Notes under the pieces: generated by a model
What the model saw: the letters and a program-made list of their open reading frames with translations, nothing else
Told to the model about the DNA's origin: nothing
Database searches by the model: none
Shown here: one piece after another, positions 15,673-24,335 of the stretch
Position numbering within the stretch: position 1 is the stretch's first letter
Layout of the letters: each line of letters starts with the position of its first letter
Source of the DNA: JBBDWJ01 sp040902925
Lineage (GTDB): Bacteria; Acidobacteriota; Terriglobia; Bryobacterales; UBA6623
Direction: 5' to 3'
DNA length: 64,000 bases
Assembly: GCA_040902925.1 (NCBI GenBank)
Contig: JBBDWJ010000262.1
Span: 1 to 64,000, forward strand
Position numbers and translations under genes: made by a program

Positions 15673-16734
15673 ATGAACAGCCGGAAGAACCTAAAACATA
15701 ACACGCCACGCCGTGAGGTTCTGCGATGGATGCTGGCGGGCGGGGCGGCATCGGCCTTGTTGCCGCGGCAAGATCGCGCGCTGGCTCAGCAAACACTCCC
15801 CGCCGGGACTGTGCAAACCGTCACGGGACCGATCGCTGCCTCCGAGCTAGGCGTGACGTTGATGCACGAGCATATCGTCACCGACCTGCGCGATCCGGCC
15901 GAACGCAGGGCCGGTGACTATGACCGCGAAGATGCGATCCGTGTCGCGCTACCGCACCTTGAGGCGCTTCGCAAAGCCGGCTGCCGTACCCTGGTTGAGA
16001 TCACGCCGATCCACATCGGCCGCGACCCGTTGGCGCTGCGAGCACTTGCCGCGAAATCGGGACTGCATATCGTATGCGCCACCGGCATTTATGGGGCCGC
16101 GAAGCAGCTCTTCATCCCCGATTACGCGCGCGACGAAACCGCCGAACAGCTCGCGGAACGCTACGTGCGCGAGTTTCGGAACGGCATCGACGATACCGGT
16201 GTCAAGCCGGGAATCATCAAGACAGGAGTCAACACCGCGACGCCCTTGCCCGAGATCGAGCGCAAGCTGGTAAGAGCCGCGGCGCTGGCGCACAAGCAAA
16301 CAGGACTGGCGGTTGCGTCCCACACCGGCCCCGGGGCTCCGGCTTTGGAGGAGTTGAAAATTCTCGCATCCGAAGGCGTGGCCCCAAAGTCGTTCATCTG
16401 GGTACACGCGCAAAGCGAGAAAGACCACGAGATCCACCGCCGCGTCGCGAAGGAAGGAGCCTGGGTCGAGTTCGACGGCGTGGGCCCGAAGTCCATCGAC
16501 TGGCACGTCGAGTGTGTGCGCGTGATGGCCGAGGCCGGATTGCTGCACCGCACACTGGTTTCTCAAGACGCCGGATGGTATCGTCCCGGTGAGCCGGGCG
16601 GCGGCAACTATCGCGGGTATTCTCTGTTGTTGGAGGAATTCGTCCCCAAGCTTACGGCGGCAGGTCTTTCCAGCGAGGAGATTGATCAGTTGCTGATAAA
16701 AAACCCGGCAGCAGCGCTAACAGGTTCGGCATGA
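15673..16734 (+). CDS. Phosphotriesterase-family (amidohydrolase) protein, Tat signal
   Basis: A 353-residue protein with a signal resembling a Tat leader (PRREVLRWMLAGG). It fits the phosphotriesterase/lactonase family: His65-x-His67 in LMHEH, the carboxylated-lysine segment GIIKTGV, His in ASHTG, His in IWVHAQ, and Asp in SQDAGW supply the binuclear metal site. Family members hydrolyse lactones, phosphotriesters or related esters. Start ATG 15673 is only 15 bases after the repeat element. Natural substrate is unknown; lactonase activity is more usual than paraoxonase activity. Confidence 0.85.
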   Translation: MNSRKNLKHNTPRREVLRWMLAGGAASALLPRQDRALAQQTLPAGTVQTVTGPIAASELGVTLMHEHIVTDLRDPAERRAGDYDREDAIRVALPHLEALRKAGCRTLVEITPIHIGRDPLALRALAAKSGLHIVCATGIYGAAKQLFIPDYARDETAEQLAERYVREFRNGIDDTGVKPGIIKTGVNTATPLPEIERKLVRAAALAHKQTGLAVASHTGPGAPALEELKILASEGVAPKSFIWVHAQSEKDHEIHRRVAKEGAWVEFDGVGPKSIDWHVECVRVMAEAGLLHRTLVSQDAGWYRPGEPGGGNYRGYSLLLEEFVPKLTAAGLSSEEIDQLLIKNPAAALTGSA

Positions 16735-16778
16735 GCTGGTTGGCATAGTGCAGGGGAATACAGCAGGTTCGGCATAGC

Positions 16779-16977
16779 GCCTGTCCCGAACGGGACAGGC
16801 CAAGTGGCGACAGGCGCTCCCGCCTGTCAGCCGCCCCAGGGCGGGGCCTCTGCCCGCCGCAAGCCTTTGCACGCACCCCGGCAGCGCGATCAAGATCCCT
16901 CGACTTTCGATCGGCATCCCAAAATAGCCGCCGCTCCGCGGCGGCTGACAGGCGATAGCGCCTGTCGCCACTTGGCC
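16779..16977. repeat. Nested palindromic repeat (BIME/MITE-like), copy 2
   Basis: Bases 16798-16835 and 16940-16977 are 38-bp inverted repeats matching at 36 positions (mismatches at 16819-16820 versus 16955-16956). Each arm contains its own hairpin (16809-16816 with 16821-16828). A further 10-bp perfect stem abuts the left arm (16779-16788 with 16791-16800, loop AA). The arm begins GGCCAAGTGGCGACAGGC, related to the element at 15535. It occupies most of the 393-bp gap 16735-17127, in which I see no gene. Confidence 0.75.
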
Positions 16978-17127
16978 AGGCGCCGCCGCGCCTGGATTTG
17001 CTGCCGCGCCTAGCTTCCCGCGGCGAGTCAGGACCATAAGGGTTTCTCCCAATTTCCAGACGGGGCAAAAACATGACACTTTGGAACTGCGGAGCGTCCT
17101 CGCCACACCCGGGCGGCCGGGGCCGCG

Positions 17128-18666
17128 TTGACGCAGGGGGGAATTCTGTCGGTTTGTCTCCAGTGGGCTTGCCGCGCCGGGTTGGCAGCGTGGTTCCTGC
17201 TCGCAGCGCCGCTTGCGTTGCGGGCCGACGTCACTCTGAGCGTGCTGCCAGCGGTCGAAAAGCGCTGGGCTCTGGTAGTTGGCGTCGATCGCTACGACGA
17301 CCCGCAGATCGTCCCGTTGCGAGGCGCCGGCAATGACGCCGCGGCCATGGCCGGGGCAATCACTCGCTACGCCGGCTTTCCCGAAGAGCAAGTCATACTG
17401 CTGTCGCCCGACCAGCCTCGGAATCGGCAGCCGACCCGCGCCAATATCCTGTTTCAGATTTCCAACCTCTCGCAACTGGTCCCTAAAGACGGCCTGTTTC
17501 TGTTCTTCTTCGCCGGGCACGGCGTCGAGCGCGACAGCAACGCGTTCCTCATGCCGGCCGACGCCCGCATGACGGAAAACATAAAAATTCTGGAAGCGAC
17601 CGGCATCGGCGTCACCAACCTGCGGACGTGGATCGAGGACATGCACGTCAAGCAAGTCCTGATGTTCCTCGACGCCTGCCGCAACAGCCCCGTCGCGGGC
17701 CGCGGAGACGATGCGCCCAACGAATTGACCGAGACCTTCACGCAGGGGTTCCGGTTCGACCAGCGCAACGAGGGAATCGAAGCGTTCGCGGTTCTCTATG
17801 CCACGGCCGTTGGCCAGCGCGCCTACGAGTACTCGGAGCGGCGGCACGGATATTTCACGTGGGCGGTGGTTGAGGCGCTCAAGGGTGGCGCGGCTAACGA
17901 AAAAGGCGAAGTGACGCTCGCCGGTCTCGAGAAATACGTGCAAGAGGTTGTGCCGCGGCGCGTACAAATCGATCTGGGGGCCGAAAAAGCGCAGAAGCCC
18001 TTCGCCGAAGTCAGCGGCTATCGCGCCAGCGAGCTGGTCATCGCCACCGCCGTGCAAGGGAGCGCTTCCGACCCGGCCAGACCAGGCTACAGCGAGGCGC
18101 TCAGCGAGTGGGAGCGCATTCGGGACCGGCGCACCGCCAAGGATTTCCAGCAGTTCCTTGAAAAATATCCGGACGGGCCGTTCGCCGCGCAAGCCGTGGC
18201 CAGGCTTGAAGAGATGGACTGGGAACGCGTCCAGAACAGCAACGACATCGCGCTGCTGCGTGCTTTCTACGAGCGCCGGCCGGCGGGTCCGTTTGCCGAC
18301 CGCGCCCGTGCCGCCATTGCGAATCTGCAAGAGGTTCAGGGCCGCCAGCAAGCGCTTCTCGAGGCCTTGCGGCGCTACGAACAAGCCTACGAATCGCGTA
18401 ACGCCGCGCAGTTGGCGGCTGTCTGGCCCAGTCTGGAGAGCCGCGATGTCGAGCGGATCGAAGAGTTCTTCCGCATCTCGAAATCCATCGAGCTGAGCTT
18501 CTATCCGGAAGGCGATGCCGTGTTCTCTCCCGACAAGGCGTCGCTGCTATGCCGCCGCCTGTTCACCTTCACTGACCAGCGCGGCAATCAGAAGACGAAT
18601 ACCGACAAGGTTACCGTCGTGTTTCGCGCTCAGGGAGACGCCTGGGTGATCGATTCGCTGCGCTGA
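17128..18666 (+). CDS. Secreted caspase-family protein with C-terminal NTF2-like domain
   Basis: A 512-residue protein with a signal peptide (residues 12-33). Residues 45-280 form a caspase/metacaspase-like (C14) domain with His131 in FFFAGHG and Cys184 in FLDACRNSP. Residues 320-400 contain a duplicated helical unit (TAKDFQQFLEKYPDGPFA and IALLRAFYERRPAGPFA). Residues 410-512 look like an NTF2/SnoaL-like domain ending VVFRAQGDAWVIDSLR. Cysteine peptidase activity after Arg/Lys or Asp is plausible in the periplasm or outside the cell. TTG 17128 is the only start before an in-frame stop. Confidence 0.82.
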   Translation: MTQGGILSVCLQWACRAGLAAWFLLAAPLALRADVTLSVLPAVEKRWALVVGVDRYDDPQIVPLRGAGNDAAAMAGAITRYAGFPEEQVILLSPDQPRNRQPTRANILFQISNLSQLVPKDGLFLFFFAGHGVERDSNAFLMPADARMTENIKILEATGIGVTNLRTWIEDMHVKQVLMFLDACRNSPVAGRGDDAPNELTETFTQGFRFDQRNEGIEAFAVLYATAVGQRAYEYSERRHGYFTWAVVEALKGGAANEKGEVTLAGLEKYVQEVVPRRVQIDLGAEKAQKPFAEVSGYRASELVIATAVQGSASDPARPGYSEALSEWERIRDRRTAKDFQQFLEKYPDGPFAAQAVARLEEMDWERVQNSNDIALLRAFYERRPAGPFADRARAAIANLQEVQGRQQALLEALRRYEQAYESRNAAQLAAVWPSLESRDVERIEEFFRISKSIELSFYPEGDAVFSPDKASLLCRRLFTFTDQRGNQKTNTDKVTVVFRAQGDAWVIDSLR

Positions 18667-18868
18667 GTAGGCCGTCAGCCTTGCGCATACGGCCTTCGCG
18701 AGCTGCACTGGCTTGCACGGCCTAGATCCTGTCCGCAAATTTCCCTCGTGGATAACCCCTTCTCCAATCCCAAACGAAACGCTGGTAGCTGAACAGTAAC
18801 TTTTTCTTGGCTTAGGTTTCAATAAACTGCTACACGTCCGCAACTTCCCATTGGTAGCCTCACCGCTT

Positions 18869-19015
18869 ATGGACTCCGCGCTGGCGCTAGCCTTGTTGGT
18901 CGGCCTTGCCTGGATCGTTGGCGTGACGGGAGAACGCCATTTCCCGCCCGCGGCCCGCTGGAAGTGGGCCTTGGGTTGGGTCTTGGCCATCTTGGTCGCC
19001 TACCCGGGCTGGTGA
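18869..19015 (+). CDS. Possible 48-residue membrane microprotein
   Basis: An ATG-initiated 48-codon frame with two hydrophobic stretches: residues 3-19 (SALALALLVGLAWIVGV) and 34-47 (ALGWVLAILVAYPG), joined by a short basic loop with ERHFPPAARWKW. That layout suits a small two-helix inner-membrane protein. There is no visible ribosome-binding site and I recognise no family, so it may be a chance frame in GC-rich DNA. It follows the caspase-like gene by 202 bp. Confidence 0.28.
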   Translation: MDSALALALLVGLAWIVGVTGERHFPPAARWKWALGWVLAILVAYPGW

Positions 19016-19201
19016 TTCGCCGCCGCGCATTGCTTCCTACCATTTTGCTGGCTGCGCTGCGATGTCCCTGGCAGGCCTCCGCCTCCGGGGCTGAACGCGC
19101 GCGGTTCTCCGGGTTCTAGCCAATGCTTGGGTTTCGGTCCCGGCCCGGCGCGACCCCAAGCGCTCGATTTCTCTGATTGCCCAATGAATTGTCCCGCCGC
19201 G

Positions 19202-19224
19202 ACGCCCGTGGCGGGGCGTTTTTT
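19202..19224 (+). terminator. Intrinsic terminator
   Basis: A 6-bp all-strong stem ACGCCC/GGGCGT (19202-19207 with 19214-19219) with loop GTGGCG is followed by six T's (19219-19224). No recognised gene ends just upstream, so it probably ends an unannotated transcript or the long 3' tail of the caspase-like gene. Confidence 0.65.
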
Positions 19225-19394
19225 CGTTGTTGAGTTGCCATTGGCGGTACCAATGGCGAGGGCAGGAATCGCGGCGCTGTCCGGCATGAGCATCCCAGAG
19301 CCAATCGCCGCCGGGGTGGCGCTTGTTTCTCGCAAACACGGAACTCCGGCTGAGCGAATCGCGTAACTGCAAGTAGGCCGGGAGGAGCCTTAAA

Positions 19395-19595
19395 GTGTTC
19401 ACCTTTCTGCTGTGGTTGCTGCTGCTGGTGGTGTGCTGGCCATTGGCGCTTCTGGCGCTGATTGCCTATCCGCTGGTTTGGCTGCTGTTACTGCCGTTCC
19501 GCATCGTTGGGATCGCAGTTGGCGGAGTGCTGGAGTTGCTCTGGGCCGTGGTGACCTTCCCGGCTCGGCTGCTTCGAGGCCCGATCCGGGCATAG
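19395..19595 (+). CDS. Small hydrophobic membrane protein
   Basis: A 66-residue, almost wholly hydrophobic protein: residues 2-30 and 36-57 are two or three membrane helices rich in Leu, Val and Trp, and the C-terminus is basic (ARLLRGPIRA). GTG 19395 is preceded by GGAGGAG at 8 bases, which supports real translation. I recognise no named family; it may be an accessory or stress-related inner-membrane peptide. It is followed after 128 bp by the DUF362 gene. Confidence 0.55.
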   Translation: MFTFLLWLLLLVVCWPLALLALIAYPLVWLLLLPFRIVGIAVGGVLELLWAVVTFPARLLRGPIRA

Positions 19596-19691
19596 CCCAT
19601 GCCAGCCGGGCCATCGAGGACCTAGACGGAAAAGCGGTACGCCGCCCGAGCGCGGACGCCAACCACGCGCCAAGCCCCCAAAAGCCGAGCT

Positions 19692-19697
19692 AGAATG
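19692..19697 (+). promoter_or_regulatory. Possible -10 element (TAGAAT) of the DUF362 gene
   Basis: TAGAAT lies 26 bases before the DUF362 start in the context GCTAGAATG, the same context as upstream of the NfeD gene. No -35 match was seen. Confidence 0.35.
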
Positions 19698-19723
19698 AAG
19701 GCCAGACTGCCGAGGAGGTTGCC

Positions 19724-20860
19724 ATGGCCTTGGACCGAAGAGCATTTCTGGCTGCGTCGCTAGCTGCCACCGCCGCTGCTTGTCAGAAAACTGCCGCCGA
19801 CAAACAAGCGTCCTCCGGTTCGGGCGCGCAGGCCGCGGCGGGAATCCCCGGCCCCTATCCGGGCCGCGTCGTGGCGGTTCATCACGACGGCAGCATCGTC
19901 GGGGACCAATACCAGGCCGAGCCCGTGCGCCAGATGATGGAGCGCGGCATGCTCGATCTCACGCACGCCGAAAGCTGGGCCGACGCCTGGAAGCAATTCT
20001 TCGAACCGGGCGACGTGGTGGGCATCAAGCTCAACCCCGTAGGCGCGCCGCACGTGATTTCGGCGCCTGAGGTGCTGCATCCGATCATCGACGGCCTCGA
20101 GCAGGCCGGCGTCAAACGCCAGGACATCATCGCCTACGACCGCTATCACGACGCCTTCCAGGGCGCTGGTTTCGATAAGTGGCTGCCGGAGGGCGTGCGC
20201 TGGATGTCGGCCTCAGCAACCTATCTGAACGTCCAAATGGACATGGATGGCTACGACCCGGACATCTACCGCGAGCTGCCGCTGGTGCATCCCGACTACT
20301 TGAGCGACTATCGGGCCGATGATTCGCACATCCGCCGCTCCTACGTGTCGCGGTTCCTTTCCAAGGAAATCAACAAGCTCGTCAACGTCTGCGTGCTCAA
20401 GCATCACCAGTCGGCCGGTGTGACGCTGGCGCTAAAAAATCTCTCGCACGGGCTCGTGAATAACGTCAACCGCAGCCACGCCAGCACGACCGCCAATGCT
20501 TGCGGCATTTTCATCCCGGCGATTGTCGATCTGCCGGTCATTCGTCAGAAGGTCGTGCTGAACATTCTCGACGGAGTCAAAGCTGCTTATCATGGCGGCC
20601 CTGGGTCGAAAGTCGGCAAATACATGTGGGCGCACAAGACGATGTATTTTGCAACCGATCCGGTGGCGCTCGACAAGACGGGCTGGAAAGAAATCGACAA
20701 GAAGCGCGCGGAAGTGGGCGTGCCCTCGATCGCGCTGCTCAAGCCCGACGAGGACAGCCAATGGCTGAACACTCACGTTGAGCACATCGAGCTGGCAGGC
20801 AATATGGGCCTGGGCATCTACGATGACGAAAAGATCCGCGTGAAACGCATCGACCTATAG
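19724..20860 (+). CDS. DUF362 domain protein, exported
   Basis: A 378-residue protein starting with a Tat/lipoprotein-like leader (DRRAFLAASLAATAAAC, Cys20). The body matches DUF362: GDVVGIKLNPVG, INKLVNVCVLKHHQSAGVTLALKNLSHG and a conserved acidic C-terminal half. DUF362 proteins are often linked to iron-sulfur clusters; this one lacks a ferredoxin-type Cys cluster, so it is the cluster-free type whose function is unknown. ATG 19724 follows GAGGAGGT. It converges with copA, with three bases between the stop codons. Confidence 0.8.
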   Translation: MALDRRAFLAASLAATAAACQKTAADKQASSGSGAQAAAGIPGPYPGRVVAVHHDGSIVGDQYQAEPVRQMMERGMLDLTHAESWADAWKQFFEPGDVVGIKLNPVGAPHVISAPEVLHPIIDGLEQAGVKRQDIIAYDRYHDAFQGAGFDKWLPEGVRWMSASATYLNVQMDMDGYDPDIYRELPLVHPDYLSDYRADDSHIRRSYVSRFLSKEINKLVNVCVLKHHQSAGVTLALKNLSHGLVNNVNRSHASTTANACGIFIPAIVDLPVIRQKVVLNILDGVKAAYHGGPGSKVGKYMWAHKTMYFATDPVALDKTGWKEIDKKRAEVGVPSIALLKPDEDSQWLNTHVEHIELAGNMGLGIYDDEKIRVKRIDL

Positions 20861-20863
20861 CGA

Positions 20864-23548
20864 TTATCCTGTCCGGGGCCGATACGCCCGCAGCCGCAGG
20901 CTGTTTGTGACCACCGAAACGCTCGAGAAAGCCATCGCCGCCGAGGCCACGATCGGCGAGAGCAACCAGCCCGTCCAAGGGTAAAACACGCCAGCGGCAA
21001 TGGGAATTCCCACCACGTTGTAGGCGAAAGCCCAGAACAGATTCTGGCGGATTGTCTTCAGGGTACGCCGCGAAAGTTCAATCGCGGCGGCAACGTCAGC
21101 CAGCCGGTCGCGCACCAGGATCATGTCGGCCGTCTCGATCGCGACGTCGGTGCCGGCGCCGATGGCGATGCCCAGATCCGCCTGGGCGAGCGCCGGCGCG
21201 TCATTGACTCCGTCGCCCACCATGGCGACCGCGTGGCCTTCCGCTTGCAGCCGGCGCACTTCCGCGGCTTTACGGTCGGGCAGCACCTCGGCCAGGACTC
21301 TCTCAATCCCGACTTCGGCCGCGACGGCCCGCGCCGTCTGCTGATTGTCGCCGGTGATCATTACGACCTCAAGACCCATCTCTTTCAGGCGCCCAACCGC
21401 TTTAGCTGCGTCCGGCTTTGGCGTATCCGCGAGAGCCACCAGCCCGGCAATCTTTCCGTCGATCGCCGCAAACACCACGGTCTTGCCTTGCTCGGCGAGA
21501 CGATCAGAGGCCTGTTGCGCGGCCGTCACGTCCACGCCGTTGTCGGCGAGGAGCTTCTTCGTGCCGATCAACCACCGCTTACCGCCGACTTGAGCGCTGA
21601 CTCCGTTTCCGGGTAGCGAGTCGAACGATTCCGGATCCGCAACGCGAAGGTTCGCCGCCCGGGCGCGCTCGACAATGGCTTCGGCGAGCGGGTGCTCCGA
21701 GCGCTGCTCGGCGGAAGCGACGGCAACCAGAAACTGCTCCTCGGAAAGCTCGCCGAAAGTCATGATGTCGGTCACTCGAGGCTCGCCGGCGGTGATCGTG
21801 CCCGTCTTGTCGAGAACAACCACGTCGATCTTGTGAGCGACTTCGAGCGCGCCGCCGCTCCGGATCAAAATGCCGTTCTCGGCGCCGCGCCCAATCCCGA
21901 CCATCACAGCCGTCGGCGTCGCCAGACCCATGGCGCAGGGGCAGGCGATGATCAGCACGGCTACCGCGTTGAGCACGGCCATCCGCAGAGCGATCTCGGG
22001 CGGCGCAAGCATGTACCAGGCGAGGAAGGTCACCACCGCGATGCCGATCACGATCGGGACAAAATAACCGCTGATCACGTCAGCCAGGCGCGCGATCGGA
22101 GCCTTCGAGCCTTGCGCCTTCTTGACCAGCTCGATGATCTGCGCGAGCGCTGTCTCACTGCCGACCTTACGTGCCTCCAGCCGAAAGCTGCCGGTCTTAT
22201 TCAGCGTGCCGCCGAACACTTCATCGCCCGGAGATTTGGCCGCCGGGATGCTCTCCCCGGTCAGTGTGGACTCATCGACCGCCGAGCGGCCGTCAACTAC
22301 GACGCCGTCCACCGGGATCTTCTCGCCCGGCCTCACGACGACGATATCGCCTACCTGGACCTCTTCCAAGGGGATCTCGGTCTCTTGCCCGTCGCGCACC
22401 ACGCGCGCCGTTTTAGGGCGCAAGCCCATCAGGCTGCGAATGGCCGACGACGTTCGACCCCGCGCGCGCGCTTCGAGCAGACGCCCGAGCACGATCAACA
22501 CGATGATCGCGGCCGCGGTCTCGAAGTAGACCGGCGCCTCGTGCGCCGCCGCCCCCGGAGCGATCCAGCCCGGAGTCATCGTGGCCACGGTGGAATACAG
22601 GAAAGCCGCGCCGGTGCCCACCGCGATCAAGGTGTTCATGTCAGCCGTGCCATGACGCGTCGCCAACCATGCCAGCCGGTAGAATTTTCCACCGCCGTAA
22701 ATCATCACCGGCACAGTGAGCGCCAGTTGGACCCAATGAACTCCGGGGAACGAGATCGCGCCGTGCGACATCGCAATCACCAGCAGCGGCAGCGTGAAGA
22801 TCGCCGAAACGATCAGCTTTCGCTTCCACTCCCGGGATTCTTGTTCGGAATCCTCCATGCCGTGGGAATGTTCCGATGTTGCCTCGCGCGATTCATAGCC
22901 TGCCTCATCGATCGTCTGGCGGATTTTTTCCAACCCGGCCTGGCTCGGGTCAAAGGCCACCGACGCCGTGCCCGTCGCCAGGTTGACGTCGCATTCCGAA
23001 ACTCCCGGCAGCGCCTTCACGCGCGATTCGATCGTATGCACGCAGCCGGCGCAGGTCATGCCGCGGATCAGCAAGTCTGCTCGTTGCGTCACGCTAGCGG
23101 CTGCGGTGGACGGTTCAGCAGGCTCGGAAGCCGCCTTTCGCCGCGCAGCGGGTGCGGCCGGTATGATCGTCGTGAGCGTTGTTGGCGCAGCCGATGGACG
23201 AGCCGCCGGGGCAATCGACATCAGGTTGCCGGAAGCCGGCACGCTCGTCCGCTTCGTGCTTGCGGGCGTGTTTTCCGCGACGGCATTGCCCGAGGAGTGC
23301 AACTCAGCCTGATAACCCGCGGCGCGTACCGCGCCTTCGAGGTCCTCGACGGTGGCGCGCGCGGGGTCCATGCGAACCGTCGCTTGCGCGCCTGCCAAGT
23401 CCACCTCGACCGCGCCAACGCCGGGAACCGCCAGCAACGCCTGGCGCACCGTGTTCACGCAGCCGTTGCATGTCATCCCCGCAACCTTCAGCCGGGCGGT
23501 CTGTTGATTGCCGGCGGCATGTGTTTCCGTAGTTTGGTGAGCCATCAT
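20864..23548 (-). CDS. copA: Copper-exporting P1B-type ATPase with two metal-binding domains
   Basis: An 894-residue heavy-metal ATPase. Two HMA domains carry C27xxC30 (GMTCNGC) and GMTCAGC near residue 165, separated by an unusual 70-residue Ala/Pro/Thr-rich linker. The transport site is CPC near residue 536, the phosphorylation site DKTGT near 580 and the hinge GDGVND near 777. YN in the seventh and MAFSS in the eighth membrane segment match Cu(I)-specific IB-1 pumps. Its ATG overlaps the stop of the MerR gene by four bases (ATGA), so both form one metal-responsive operon. It exports Cu(I), possibly Ag(I), from the cytoplasm. Confidence 0.93.
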   Translation of the reverse strand: MMAHQTTETHAAGNQQTARLKVAGMTCNGCVNTVRQALLAVPGVGAVEVDLAGAQATVRMDPARATVEDLEGAVRAAGYQAELHSSGNAVAENTPASTKRTSVPASGNLMSIAPAARPSAAPTTLTTIIPAAPAARRKAASEPAEPSTAAASVTQRADLLIRGMTCAGCVHTIESRVKALPGVSECDVNLATGTASVAFDPSQAGLEKIRQTIDEAGYESREATSEHSHGMEDSEQESREWKRKLIVSAIFTLPLLVIAMSHGAISFPGVHWVQLALTVPVMIYGGGKFYRLAWLATRHGTADMNTLIAVGTGAAFLYSTVATMTPGWIAPGAAAHEAPVYFETAAAIIVLIVLGRLLEARARGRTSSAIRSLMGLRPKTARVVRDGQETEIPLEEVQVGDIVVVRPGEKIPVDGVVVDGRSAVDESTLTGESIPAAKSPGDEVFGGTLNKTGSFRLEARKVGSETALAQIIELVKKAQGSKAPIARLADVISGYFVPIVIGIAVVTFLAWYMLAPPEIALRMAVLNAVAVLIIACPCAMGLATPTAVMVGIGRGAENGILIRSGGALEVAHKIDVVVLDKTGTITAGEPRVTDIMTFGELSEEQFLVAVASAEQRSEHPLAEAIVERARAANLRVADPESFDSLPGNGVSAQVGGKRWLIGTKKLLADNGVDVTAAQQASDRLAEQGKTVVFAAIDGKIAGLVALADTPKPDAAKAVGRLKEMGLEVVMITGDNQQTARAVAAEVGIERVLAEVLPDRKAAEVRRLQAEGHAVAMVGDGVNDAPALAQADLGIAIGAGTDVAIETADMILVRDRLADVAAAIELSRRTLKTIRQNLFWAFAYNVVGIPIAAGVFYPWTGWLLSPIVASAAMAFSSVSVVTNSLRLRAYRPRTG

Positions 23549-24054
23549 GCCCTCCTTCCCTGCCGTCTTCGAAGCCCCTGAGGACGAAGCAGGATTTGTT
23601 CGACCTTTGGCGTGTCCGCGTTTCGCGGCTGCAGGCTTTCAATGAGGCCGCAAATAACGCCGTCTTTCTCTCCGACACTTTGCCACGCGTCCACTGTTTC
23701 CTTGAGTTCGCGGCGATACCGCCGCAGTTCGGCAAGCCGGCGGTCCAGCGCGGCAAGTTTCTCCGCCGCCAGTCTTCTCACCTCAGCGCACGGCGCGCCT
23801 TTTCGGGAATCAGCGATGATCCTCGAGATCTCGTCGAGGTTGAACCCGATCGCCTGCGCCTTCTTGATGAAATCGAGGCGCTCGAAAACTGCCTCGTCGT
23901 AGAGCCGGTAGCCGGCCTCGGTTCGCGTAACGGGCTCGAGCAGCCCGCGGCTCTCGTAGAAGCGCAGGGCCTCCACGCCGAGCGCTGAGCGGGCGGCTAC
24001 TTCACCGATTTTCAGAAGCCGCGAGGAGGAAGTTTGCTTTTCTTTGATCGCCAC
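23545..24054 (-). CDS. MerR-family metal-responsive regulator
   Basis: A 169-residue MerR protein. The N-terminal winged helix reads LLKIGEVAARSALGVEALRFYESRGLLEP, then a long dimerisation helix. Metal-ligand candidates are Cys89 (GAPCAEV) and Cys135 (GVICGLIE). The CueR-type C112-C120 pair is not seen, so the layout is nearer to ZntR/CadR/MerR than CueR even though the gene drives copA. GTG 24054 is the only sensible start; it lies about 8 bases after its own -10 element, implying a leaderless or near-leaderless mRNA. Overlap with copA is ATGA. Confidence 0.9.
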   Translation of the reverse strand: MAIKEKQTSSSRLLKIGEVAARSALGVEALRFYESRGLLEPVTRTEAGYRLYDEAVFERLDFIKKAQAIGFNLDEISRIIADSRKGAPCAEVRRLAAEKLAALDRRLAELRRYRRELKETVDAWQSVGEKDGVICGLIESLQPRNADTPKVEQILLRPQGLRRRQGRRA

Positions 24055-24061
24055 GATCTCA

Positions 24062-24092
24062 GTGTAAACCCTCTAGTCAGATATAGAGTCAA
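24062..24092 (-). promoter_or_regulatory. MerR-type promoter/operator of merR-copA
   Basis: On the minus strand TTGACT (24087-24092) and TTACAC (24062-24067) are separated by 19 bp, the overlong spacer typical of promoters that MerR proteins twist into shape. The spacer contains the dyad CTCTA...TAGAG centred between the hexamers. It directly precedes the GTG of the regulator gene. Confidence 0.8.
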
Positions 24093-24335
24093 GAGTTATT
24101 CTTCGATAGCTTTGCGGGCGTGTCAGGGCAGGGCCAGGGGCGAAGGCCCAATCACGGCCTCCCCGGCTGCTAACGGATTTAAAACAAAAGGTTTACGTAT
24201 TGGATGGGAGAATCCGGCGTGGGCTTGCCAAAGTCGCCGTGGGCGCAGGCGCCCGTCACCAATTTGGTCGCTGACCGGTTTCGTAAGGCGGCGAGCCGCC
24301 GCTGAAGATGCGTTTTGAGCCAGGCCTGCGGCTTC

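Larger units (their letters stand above)
18667..19394. other. Gene-poor stretch with a possible small RNA
   Basis: No conserved gene was recognised in these 728 bases. They hold a weak 48-codon frame (18869-19015), a 7-bp stem (GCTTGGG 19126-19132 with 19156-19162) and a strong terminator (19202-19224). The stem followed by the terminator is what a small RNA 3' end would look like, but no convincing promoter was found. Confidence 0.35.

Noticed and set aside
16717..18384. 555-codon frame on the minus strand opposite the caspase-like gene
   Set aside because: Antisense shadow; the caspase catalytic residues and signal peptide are on the plus strand.
21692..23581. 629-codon open frame on the plus strand opposite copA
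   Set aside because: Antisense shadow of a GC-rich gene; the product is low-complexity with no domain, while the opposite strand has a complete CopA.
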